From NCBI RefSeq assembly GCF_026151205.1, contig NC_087078.1:15889118-15953117 (forward strand): a DNA stretch of 64,000 nucleotides. The letters are read 5' to 3'. The translations under genes and the position numbers were made by a program. Positions 33,230 to 42,254 of the stretch are shown here, piece by piece. The DNA is from Bolinopsis microptera (lineage: Eukaryota > Ctenophora > Tentaculata > Lobata > Bolinopsidae). The notes under the pieces were generated by a model. It was not told where the DNA came from. It made no database searches and saw nothing but the letters and a program-made list of their open reading frames with translations. Each line of letters begins with the position of its first letter. Within the stretch, counting starts at the first letter, position 1.

Positions 33230-34550
33230 CCTGCTTGATGTTTATCAGGAGTTCGTTGTGTGGTCAAGGTTCAAGCTTAAGTCGTCTAAGTCTAGGGCAC
33301 TAGTCTACCAGAAGGGAGTGACAGTGGAGTGGGTTGTAGAGAGTTCAGAAGGTAGTCAGGCGAGGTTGCAGCTTAGCGGGGAGGTGATCCCGAATGTATC
33401 TGAGAAACCAATCAAGTTTCTAGGGAGGTGGATTCGGGCAGAAGGAAAGGACAAAGCTATAATCGAGAAAACACACGAGGATCTTGTTACATACCTCAGT
33501 AGACTCGATCTTAGCTCCCTCACCGGCCTGCAGAAATGTTGGGGGTATCAGTATATGGTCCTTCCAAAGATGAAGTGGCCACTTGCCATTTATGATATCC
33601 CGATCAGCACTGTTTCTCGCTGGGAGCAAACAACTAACAGTCATCTCAGAAAATGGCTAGGAGTGGGACACACGCTTAGTAGCTCTTGCCTGTTTAGTCA
33701 TTCATCCAGTGTTGCTCTCCCCATCGACAGCCTAACCGACACTTGGAAAGTAGAAAAGTGCCGTCTCTTGCAGTCATATCAAACATCTCAGGATGCTTTG
33801 ATCAGAGCGGTGCAACCCCAGGTGCGGTCTGGGAGAGTTTGGAAGGCAGATGCTCAGCTTCACGAAGCTGAAAGAGACTTGGTGTGTGAGTCAGTGCGAG
33901 GTATGGTGCAACCTCTTAGTAGAGCGGGAATTGGTTTCGGTGATTGGAAGAAGCCCTGGGAGAAGATGTCAGAAAAGGAGCAGCAGAGGGAGGTGTTAGA
34001 TAGGGTTAAGGAGAACATCAGGAAGGAAAGAGAGGTGCAGTTGGGTACGTTGGAGATGCAGTCCAGGTGGGGTAATTGGAGAGAGCTGGTGACAAGGACT
34101 GACATGAGCTGGCTCACGCTCTTCAAGTATGGGGACTCATTAATCGGTTTTCTGCTTAGTGCTGTGTATGGCACGCTTGTTACACCAGCTTTAGCATCCA
34201 AGTGGAGCGAGGATGAGGATGGGATGTGCAAGCTGTGTGGTGACAAGTTGGGAACTGTGCCGCATATTCTGGCTGGTTGTCCTGTGGCACTAAGTCAAGG
34301 GAGATACCGATGGCGCCACGATAAGGTGCTTAAACAAATAGCAGACCAAGTGAAATTCCATTGTGAGCGGAGAGTCAACAAGAGGAAGAGCTCTTGTGTC
34401 ACTCGGAAAGCCATTGAGTTTGTTCCAGCAGGAGGGAGGTTTAAGGAGGTGAAGAGGTCGAAAGTCAGTGAGTTTGGGATTCTGAGTGGGGCCACTGATT
34501 GGATAGTATTAGCAGACCTGGATGAGCAGCTGAAATTCCCGTCGGATATA
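33230..34550 (+). pseudogene. REL-2 RT thumb and CCHC-like finger (5' part of split ORF)
   Basis: The frame reads KPIKFLGRWIRAEGKD, then HLRKWLGVGHTLSSS, CKLCGDKLGTVPHILAGC and YRWRHDKVLKQIA, up to LKFPSDI at 34,550. It lacks RT palm motifs A to C, lost by 5' truncation. The start given for this frame upstream of 33,230 is antisense LINE-D sequence. After removal of the insertion it runs on in frame at 36,733. Confidence 0.8.
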
Positions 34551-36718
34551 TGTATGTATGTATGTATGTATTTTGACACGGGGCAGCGCTAGACCCCATG
34601 TAGTGCCCTCAACCTACTTTTAGATTTGAAGGTCATAAAGGCGACAACAATGCCAAGAGGACAGCGCAAGCCGGTGGGCTGTACACTGGGCACGCGCGCG
34701 TAATAATAGAGCTCAAACAGGTAATAGACCCCGCGAGCATATAGAATCAGGATTTTACAGGATGTGGGCAGCCGGCCCTGTGAAGGTGATGGATGCGTGC
34801 AAATCTGAGGGCTTGAAGCGAGTGTATTGTGGAGCTAGCGTACTCTGATAAGTGAAGTAGCCCGAACCAGGTAGCTCACCTGCTCCGCATCGCGGGGGGC
34901 CGCTCCAGTTTACAGATGTACATGCGGAGATATGTCGACGCTCGTGAGTGAATGGGGAATAGCTGATTTGTGCGAAGGTAATGTGTGGGTTATGATGGTG
35001 CTGTTACTTTATAAGTTCTAAGCTTGTAGAATGTGTTGCAAAAACCATCCTAATTGAGGTTTATTGGTTGGCGTATGTAGTGAACTAGTGGGGTTTGACG
35101 ATGAAAGAGCGCTAAGATAATTTTGGGAATGTAGTATGGGCAGTGACAGATTCAAGGTTGATGGAGATAATTAAAACAACGAATATAACTGCAATTGTAA
35201 AAAGTAATAGCAAATATTTGTAAGTGAATCTCGATTGTTTGTGAATCCTCTTTATCGACACTATGATGCTGAGGCGAAGTTCGGGACTGATCTGGTATCA
35301 TCTTCCTTGAGTATACTAATCAGATCAACCTGGAGTGATGGAACGTTTCAATTATGTGGATTTGTCGTAATCTCGTGGAATAGTCGTAGGCTTGTGCGCG
35401 CGCAGGCTCGCGCGCGCACTAAATTTTCTGTTTAAAAAATGACGACTATTAGGTTGCTACGTCCTTGAGTTGTATGGCGTTCGCGCGTTACGTTTAATGC
35501 GGGAAATTTGAAGGACGGATTTAACTGGTTTGAGTAACTGGATTTCATTGAAGTTGTGTTTGGTGGAGCAAGGCGGTAGGTTCGTTTTTTAGGGGTGATT
35601 AGTGGGAGTGTTCTAACCTGGTGGTGGTGGAGGAACTGCTAATACCGGATGAAGGGGTACCCTGGAGGCAGTGATTGGATCTCTACTGGTTTGGAGAGTG
35701 GGAGTCCTTTATTTAGGTTGTCTGATGAATATCTGTGTCAAGTCGTCAATCTGGAATAACTCGAGTTTTAGTAATTTATAAAGTGGGCTGTAACATTGCG
35801 TTCCAGCCCTGAGAGGGAAAATAAACTAGTAAGAAGATGTAATTATTGGAAAATTGATGCAGATTACATTTATTGACTGATCAGAACAAGGAATAATGTT
35901 ATGTGGAGTCCAACTTGTAGTTATTCATCTCATGTGATGGTTTAGCGAAGATTTCTGGATCGGAGTAGTATGATGCAGATATCAGATTTCGTAGTGCTGA
36001 TCCATTGTGTTGATGTACTGCTGCGTAAACTGGTTTCCACATATGTATGTCACAAGGGTAGCCGGGGTACTCGAATCCTAATTAGATCTCTAGCTTTGTG
36101 TTCGCCGTAGAGTGGAGAGTGGATATCCATAGTGCTGTGTACCTGTGTAGGGTTGAAATTCCAAGGTTGCTGAAATGATGATGGTGTTAGAGAAAGACGC
36201 AAGGTGTAACATGTGTTACACCGTGGTAAGAAAGGCATTATGGTAGCAGAGAATGCATTATGACAGGAGAATGAGCGAAAGTAATGCAAATGAAAAAAAA
36301 AGGACCGAATTGCTGAGGTGATTGAGTGAGTGAGATGCTGCATTGCTACTGGCTGACTCGCCAGCAACAATGCAAGTCCAAGAAGAAAGAAGGAGAGACA
36401 CTGTCCGTTATCTGGGTGAGCCACCACCGACAGTGCTCCCACTTATGTGGGGCTGAGGGTGTTGGCTCCAAGAACCAGCCGTGAGCGAACAGCGCCTGTC
36501 CCCCTCTATGGTTAACTTGAGAGTAACAGGACTATGCCATTCTCCAGGCCAATCCGTTCAGTAACCAGCTGACCAAGCACCACCTCTGATGGAAGATGTG
36601 GTTAGGATTGGACTTCGCTAGGATTTGTCAGTTTTTCTGTAGACACTAATGCTCCCTCGAGGAAAGACATGAGCCCCGGCGAAACTGACCAAAAACGTGG
36701 CAGGGATTCTCACCCTCC
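34551..36718 (-). mobile_element. 2.17-kb element without RT inserted in REL-2
   Basis: A perfect 14-bp duplication, TCCCGTCGGATATA, flanks it (34,537-34,550 and 36,719-36,732). A (TACA)n tail at the low-coordinate end (TGTATGTATG on the plus strand) indicates a LINE-type 3' end on the minus strand. No RT or endonuclease is visible. One 130-codon ORF (36,050-36,442, minus) near the 5' end starts MGALSVVAHPDNGQ and contains a hydrophobic run, FFLLGLALLLA; its function is unknown. It is best read as a non-autonomous or internally deleted retroelement. Confidence 0.6.
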
Positions 36719-36732
36719 TCCCGTCGGATATA

Positions 36733-37095
36733 GCAACGACCAGATTAAGACCAGATTTGGTTCTTTTCTCGAAAGCTTCCAAGAGAGTAATCTGGTGGGA
36801 GCTTACAGTACCGTCGGAAGAGAGAATAGCTGCATCCCATGAGCTGAAGCTTGATCGGTATAACAGTCTACAAGCGGAAATACAAGCTAATGGGTGGTCA
36901 TGTTTCAGCTTTGCTGTTGAGGTTGGTGCTAGAGGTGTGGTCGCAGCAAGTTTGGAGTGTGCATCAAGGAAGATTGGTCTGACTGGGAGAGCCCTCAAGA
37001 AGTTGGTCAGAGATTGTGGGAAGGATGCAGCCCATTGTTCAAGATGGATTTATCTGCTGTCTAGGAAAAGAGAGTGGGAGATGAGAGCTGTTTGA
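36733..37095 (+). pseudogene. REL-2 PD-(D/E)XK endonuclease (3' part of split ORF)
   Basis: It continues the frame left at 34,550 (PSDI-ATTRLRPDLVLF). The nuclease signature is RLRPDLVLFSKASK, VIWWELTVPSEERI and LKLDRYNSL, with the PD, E and K residues of restriction-like-endonuclease LINEs. The tail FAVEVGARGVVA...RWIYLLSRKREWEMRAV ends at a TGA. ORFs on the opposite strand here (36,618-36,998) are shadows. Confidence 0.8.
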
Positions 37096-37640
37096 GCTTT
37101 ATGACTTCACCTAACAGCCAGAGGTGCCATAAGCTAACTCGTCGTAAATCGCGAGCTCTAGCAGGTATCCTCGGGTGATTGTCAGATCAGATGGTGGTCC
37201 AAGAGAGACTGCTGGGGCACCTGACAGAAAACCGTATCGCAATGAAAGCCCCGAAACGGTGTCAGGTTTGTGACTGAAGATTCTGATCAAGCTCAGGGTT
37301 GAGTCTACACAGTGTCGCCACTTGCCGATGCCAGTTGATGCGAGAAGACACTGATGTAAGTGGGAAGTTATGTCTAAGAAACAGCGTGTGGTTCGGGTGC
37401 CGGTTGAACGCATGTAAAAGGGAGGGTATATCCGTATTTCGCTGCTAGTGATGCAGTCCTTAGCCCGGTAGCTAAGGCTTCCCCGTTTCTCGCTCATTTG
37501 TGCTCCGATGGGCTTGTGACCTCTGCGGGGGTCAAGTGCAGGATGAGGGACATGGCTGACCAGGAGAAGGTTGTTTTTGGGAGATAGAGTAAGGTTGGTT
37601 TGGTGTTGTGCCTTCGCAGTTTAACTGTATCTTTACTCTA

Positions 37641-37680
37641 TAAGGTTTGTCTCATTAATTCCAATTATGTCAAGCTTTTC
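37641..37680. repeat. 40-bp target-site duplication of REL-2 (right copy)
   Basis: Perfect copy of 33,190-33,229. LINE-D continues at 37,681. Confidence 0.92.
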
Positions 37681-38091
37681 GCGAAATATTAGCTCCTGTA
37701 GTTCGAGAGTTTTTGCCAGATTAGTCAGGCCACCCTGTATATTACATAGACCAAGAGAGAGATTATCGTTTATTGAGGTACGAATAAGGTTAAACCAAAG
37801 CTAATGGGGAACAAATCCACATGCAGTCTCCTCAAGTAGACTAAGTTTCAAATCATGTCATACATATGATTTAAATTGGATTTCGGATCAGCAATCATAC
37901 TGCAGTTTAAATCATAAAATTTAACAGCATAAAATAGTAACTCACTTCTGTTTGTGATAAATATAGCTTGAGAGATATAAAAACGTTAAATTATTAGAAA
38001 TTTGTGCTGATCTAACATTTTAAACCAGATAAAACAGTAATCCTGTTATTATTCATGTTGATACCCTTGGATTATAGAATTTTAATGAAGT

Positions 38092-40005
38092 TTAACACAA
38101 GTGAGTTACATATTTGAGATGCTTACCAAGCCTGGCAATTCCTAACTTATTGAGGTGCACATTGTCATGGCCCCTGCCAAAATACTTGTCCTTTCTATTA
38201 TAATTTAAAGTAAAGAGATTATTTTCATGTTCTGTGTTAATGTATATTAGCCCATGCTTATAACACATATTCTCTAAGTATCGATTAAGTCCCTGCACTA
38301 TAATGTTCTTACTAGTGACAGCTCTAGGCAGAATATTTAAGATATATATTTTTGCACTATTAAATTCTGCCCACAATTTTTGAACAAATTCTTCCATGTC
38401 ATTGGTGGCACTGTTGAAGTTCATTGTGTTGAGGTCAATTGGATCAACACAGTTAGTACCAGTTAGTAAAACAACCTTTTTAACCTTTTCTTTGTTGAGA
38501 ACTTTGAACTGACTGTCGCTAAAGAGTCTTTGGGACATTTGGATTGAGTTGGCCCCTGGGTAGAAAAATACTTTGGCCTTCTGAGATGAAGAGCTCAACA
38601 GTTTTTCATTCAGATGCCTAAACATGCTGCTGCTGATATAAACAGTGCTCACATCGTTGGGTGTCTCCTTTTCGAACAGTTGTTGTCTGTTAACATGCCG
38701 CCCTGATTGATGGGGTGGTGGAGATGTATAGGGTGGGGTTAGAGGTCGGTGCTGATAAGCACCATTCGTTTTCCTTGATGGATGAACTATAAACTCGTCT
38801 TCTTGATAAGGTACATAGCCGCTGGAGTTTGAGATGTTTTCATATGGGTCATGGTAATTGTCATTGCACATGTTGGTTGGTGTACTTGTTAATCTTTGGA
38901 CAACAGCTACAGGTTTGATCAGTCTGAATGTGATACTGATCCTTTTGTTTGTACAAGATGGTTGAGTACAGATTTCATGTCTGTAATGAAGCTGAGATTT
39001 TTTAGACATGATACAAACATCCCCATGCTTTAGATCTAGGGCAGACACCACTTTTCCTGTTTGAATTTCTGTGAACTGCATCGTCCTAGAGGCACCCAGA
39101 GAAACTGTAACAATGTAAGAGTTTTCATCGATGCATTCTTCATTATCACTATGGATAGGCATGCATTCTGTCCCAGTACTGTAGTAGTTTACGAGAGCAC
39201 TGTTGTAAACATAATCCGGGAGTAACACATCAAGATATGAACAGATAGCAGCCAGATAGGACTGATGTGGTATCTCCTTCGCCTCGTGACTTCCCCCATT
39301 ATACACATATGGGAAGTCCCCAAAGTAAGCTGTTTTCCTATTTTGAAACTGGTGGCTAAAATCCAATTCTCTCAGGAAGATGTCTAAGGAGAATTTTTGA
39401 AACGGTGCCTGATCAATGAGTTCAACAGGTGGTATGATAATGTCAGGGCTTTCGTCATTTACACTTAAGGCCACACTAGATATGGGTGTTACATCTATTT
39501 CAGCATAATACTTGCCACTCCATGGATTGACAGATCCTGCACTCCCACTGATTTGATTTTCTGTGTTGTTGGAAATAATAGAATCTGGTGCTTCTATGAT
39601 GCCATCACTATTGATTAGCATGAAAGATTCAGGCACCTCGCATTCACTGTCATATTCAATCTGATCGTTTTCAAATTCTGTCTGAACTGCAACATCTGAA
39701 CACCTATCCAGGACAGCCCGATAATCTATTGACTGATTGGTACTTTGATGTAACAACGTACCATTAATCTCTGCTATAGTCTGAGAAGTTTGAACAATGT
39801 CTTCTAGGATGATCACTTTCCGCTCGAGAAACTTGACATGAGATTTGAGTGCAGTACAGTTTTTGCATTTTTGATCACATTCCGACAATAGTTTTCCAAA
39901 AAATATTTCCATTGAATCGTCCATGATATTGAGTTGATGATTTGAATTAAGTTGTTGATTTGAATTGAAGCAAATTGAAGAGTTCACATGTGAGATTTGT
40001 TCCAT
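38092..40005 (-). CDS. LINE-D ORF1: coiled coil + AlkB-like dioxygenase + SGNH esterase
   Basis: 637 aa, ATG start, no lesion. Residues 43-50 form a Cys cluster (CDQKCKNC), followed by a coiled-coil-like stretch (51-75). Residues ~200-365 carry a full AlkB-family 2OG/Fe(II) signature: LVNYYSTGTECMPIHSD with H285-x-D287, IVTVSLGASRTMQF, LKHGDVCIMSKKSQLHYRHEI with H343, and RISITFR with R355 and R361 (2OG-binding arginine pair). Residues ~380-450 are a Pro/polar linker. Residues ~452-637 are an SGNH/GDSL esterase: SSSMF (block I Ser), LLTGTNCV (block III) and GHDNVHLNKLG with D614-x-x-H617 (block V). SGNH domains are known in LINE ORF1. AlkB enzymes remove alkyl adducts from nucleic acids, and occur for example in some plant RNA viruses. 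Acting on the element's own RNA is inference. Confidence 0.85.
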   Translation of the reverse strand: MEQISHVNSSICFNSNQQLNSNHQLNIMDDSMEIFFGKLLSECDQKCKNCTALKSHVKFLERKVIILEDIVQTSQTIAEINGTLLHQSTNQSIDYRAVLDRCSDVAVQTEFENDQIEYDSECEVPESFMLINSDGIIEAPDSIISNNTENQISGSAGSVNPWSGKYYAEIDVTPISSVALSVNDESPDIIIPPVELIDQAPFQKFSLDIFLRELDFSHQFQNRKTAYFGDFPYVYNGGSHEAKEIPHQSYLAAICSYLDVLLPDYVYNSALVNYYSTGTECMPIHSDNEECIDENSYIVTVSLGASRTMQFTEIQTGKVVSALDLKHGDVCIMSKKSQLHYRHEICTQPSCTNKRISITFRLIKPVAVVQRLTSTPTNMCNDNYHDPYENISNSSGYVPYQEDEFIVHPSRKTNGAYQHRPLTPPYTSPPPHQSGRHVNRQQLFEKETPNDVSTVYISSSMFRHLNEKLLSSSSQKAKVFFYPGANSIQMSQRLFSDSQFKVLNKEKVKKVVLLTGTNCVDPIDLNTMNFNSATNDMEEFVQKLWAEFNSAKIYILNILPRAVTSKNIIVQGLNRYLENMCYKHGLIYINTEHENNLFTLNYNRKDKYFGRGHDNVHLNKLGIARLGKHLKYVTHLC

Positions 40006-41125
40006 TCCATTAACGTTACATTCGTATTACATTCGTATTACTTTGGTCATACCTCAATAAATGTATTTAATTGTAGTTGTGAAAATAGTTTAAAACTATA
40101 TATATATATATACCCGTAATGAGTAAAATCTTTAATTTTACTAGTTAAAAAGCTTTCATGCACTCATTTAGTAGGGATCTTAACTAAATACTTAAATAAG
40201 ATTGAAGGAGTGTCCCTAGATATGATTGAGGGGGGCTGTTTTTATCTGTATCAATACAATGTGCACCTCAATGACTGTAAATCAGATATTTTTGGCCGCC
40301 AAATTTTTTTAAAGGCCTAACTCAAAATTCTGTCCCAAAACTTAAGGTCATGAGACAATTCTACGTTGATTCTGAAAATTTCATGTGAAAATATTGAAAC
40401 CCTATTGAGTTCTATTGTTTTGAGCGAAGTCAGTTTGAGATATTGGCGATTTTGTTCATTTTTTGCGATTATTTGAACACAGAATCCACAGTTAGGTAGA
40501 TATTGAGCTGATAATCATAGAGAATGTGTAATATATGCTTACCTTCCATATAAAGTTGGTTTCATTCAAAAATATTGATATTTGACCAATTTATGGACCA
40601 AAATCGATCAAATTTGGTGCGTATGCCCAAATATGGGCATATGGTTTTTGTTTTTATCCCATAACTCGGCCAATTTTTATCCAATTTTGATAAAACTTGA
40701 TATGTGGGTTCAGGAGACTAGTAGCTACAAGTAGAGCATCCCAAAGCATGGTTTTGGGCATGTTCAGGGTTTTTGAAAATTGTGGTGGCCATAACTTTTT
40801 TCCAAATTGTCAGTTTGCAGATGTCTCGATAAAAAGATAGCTTAAAATAATACTTATACTCATACCAGTAGTCTTAATGGCATGTGTTGGACAGATTTTT
40901 GTCATGACAATTTTTCGCCATATTTACCCCTCTAGAAAATGACAACATCGTTTAAATCTTTCGCTGTCATGACCAAATATACCAAAATACCTCATGTAGG
41001 TCCAAAATTTTTATCCAGAAACATTAGTTACATGTTTTACTCCAACATAGCAGTAACAGATCCCATTAGTATCGCTTATCTTGGTTAGAACTGTATCCAC
41101 TAACATGACCTATATTTTGGGGGCC

Positions 41126-41154
41126 ACCTATATTCTGGGGGCCATATACCCGTA
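41126..41154. mobile_element. Right terminal repeat of the TA-flanked MITE
   Basis: The 27-bp inverse of 29,339-29,365, then TA at 41,153-41,154. It is preceded by a near-copy of the core (ACCTATATTTTGGGGGCC, 41,108-41,125). Confidence 0.65.
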
Positions 41155-41589
41155 CTATTTGTTACTAAAATGCTCATTGTAGACTATAATATTTAGATTT
41201 TCATCATCATCATTATCAAACATTTCAATCTTACAAATGTCAACAATCCTAAATTAATTTAGAACCGAAACGTTATCCCTTATAAGATTATATGGCCCAA
41301 AACTCAAATTGACTTGGACCCAACTTGTATGAAATTGATAAGTTCACTCCTATGTCTACAATCACTAGCAAGTTCTCTCAAATGGAGAATATTCAATATC
41401 ATGATAAGTCTCCAGCAAGATGAAACGCTTCCAGTGCAGACTGCAGAGGTCAACCTTCTTGGTAGGATTAAAATGTAAAAGCCAACTATAACTACTTTAA
41501 CAAACTTCTAGCTTTAACAAACTTCTAGCTCTTCGATATCTTCAGCAACACTTCCTTCTTAGCAGCATTACCAATTAATTGAAGGTTTT

Positions 41590-41950
41590 CAGCAAATAAC
41601 CTCATCTTATTTTTGCAATGTCAGGCAAATCATCAACATACAGAACAAATAAGAGAGGGCCTAAAACTGACCCATGAGGATCACCAGATAAAACATATTT
41701 AACCTCTGACAATTATCCTATTACACAACCCTGCAATATGCATGGTCCTGTCTGTCAAAAATCTTGAATAACATCTAAAACATATCCCTTGAAAATCTCA
41801 TTTCTCAAAAATATTTGTGGGTTCTGCACTAGTCTAATCTCAAATTTACCCCATTCCGGGTGTAGTTTCCAGAAGCCAGTACTTCTACTGTCCAGTAATG
41901 CCTATCAATCGGTTCAACATTCCTTTAATGTTGTCACAACTGATGCATTT
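41590..41950 (-). pseudogene. Decayed LINE reverse transcriptase fragment
   Basis: The minus strand reads GSVLGPLLFVLYVDDLPDI (RT motifs B and C region) in a frame with stops on both sides. Upstream pieces such as LVQNPQIFLRNEIFKGYV are recognisable as RT-like. It is old and heavily decayed. Confidence 0.6.
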
Positions 41951-42254
41951 ACCTAGATTTAAACTCAATGTTTACTTAAAGATATTACAATCCAGAACTG
42001 AGAACCACTATCTTACCCCTAATCTGTTTCATTTGCTTATTGTGCCACATGATAGTATAGAATAGTTTAGTACTATGATTACAATACACTACAATGTAGA
42101 TGTACTGAAGGGGTACACTCATTTTAAGAAGAATCCTGATCTTTTTTGCAGGGCCCCATGATATATTTATTGGATTTAAAATACTTATTTCTAATTAATA
42201 AAAGCTGGAAGCTAATGTTGCTCAAATTTTTTTGCAGGTTGCTTTTACAGCTAG

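Larger units (their letters stand above)
33230..37640 (+). mobile_element. REL-2: 5'-truncated restriction-like-endonuclease LINE inside LINE-D
   Basis: It is bounded by a perfect 40-bp duplication. It starts inside the RT just after the FADD region and includes thumb, finger, endonuclease and a ~540-bp 3'UTR (37,096-37,640) ending CTTTACTCTA. It is a distant relative of REL-1 (WLGV, CKLCG...HILAGC, WRHDKVL). It is interrupted by a 2.17-kb element at 34,551-36,718. The orientation is opposite to LINE-D. Confidence 0.85.
30354..37800 (-). pseudogene. LINE-D ORF2: APE endonuclease + reverse transcriptase (one frameshift, one insertion)
   Basis: The N-terminal APE segment is at 37,681-37,800 (LGLCNIQGGLTNLAK, INETNLKS). 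It continues after REL-2 at 33,229 with GRGGCGILIN, KKVIWIGDVNVNQ and RIGDHQALK. A Cys-rich linker (CNCINGICKCRKSELHKKC) separates APE from RT. RT motifs: NYRPISILPLLGK, FLDIKKAFDTVSHN, GVPQGSILGP and the active site YLFADDSALYF. A single base is missing near 31,440: KKLS runs to a stop, while the next frame gives YYGVDGFVIKW. No in-frame ATG precedes the APE domain after the stop at 37,801-37,803, so initiation is unclear. Without REL-2 and that one base loss the frame would be open. Confidence 0.82.
29903..41125 (-). mobile_element. LINE-D: near-complete non-LTR retrotransposon with AlkB-SGNH ORF1
   Basis: From 5' to 3' on the minus strand: ~1.1 kb leader, ORF1 (38,092-40,005), ORF2 (37,800 to 30,354, split by REL-2), ~450 bp 3'UTR and a (TTCTAA)n tail at 29,903-29,925. 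A 22-bp direct repeat starting ACCTATATTCTGGGGG flanks it (29,881-29,902 and 41,126-41,147). Its own length without REL-2 is about 6.8 kb. The RT belongs with the CR1/L2 group and is the same family as LINE-A. An alternative 5' limit near 40,110 cannot be excluded, because the sequence beyond looks like transposon DNA. Confidence 0.75.

Noticed and set aside
36050-36998. Minus-strand ORFs of ~126-130 aa as host genes
   Set aside because: 36,618-36,998 is the shadow of the REL-2 endonuclease; 36,050-36,442 lies inside a retroelement insertion and has no recognisable domain.
37111-37497. 128-aa minus-strand ORF
   Set aside because: Lies in the 3'UTR of REL-2 and has no domain.
29339-41152. A single 11.8-kb composite DNA transposon bounded by the 27-bp inverted repeats
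   Set aside because: The 22-bp duplication and (TTCTAA)n tail show that LINE-D inserted into a small MITE; no transposase is present.
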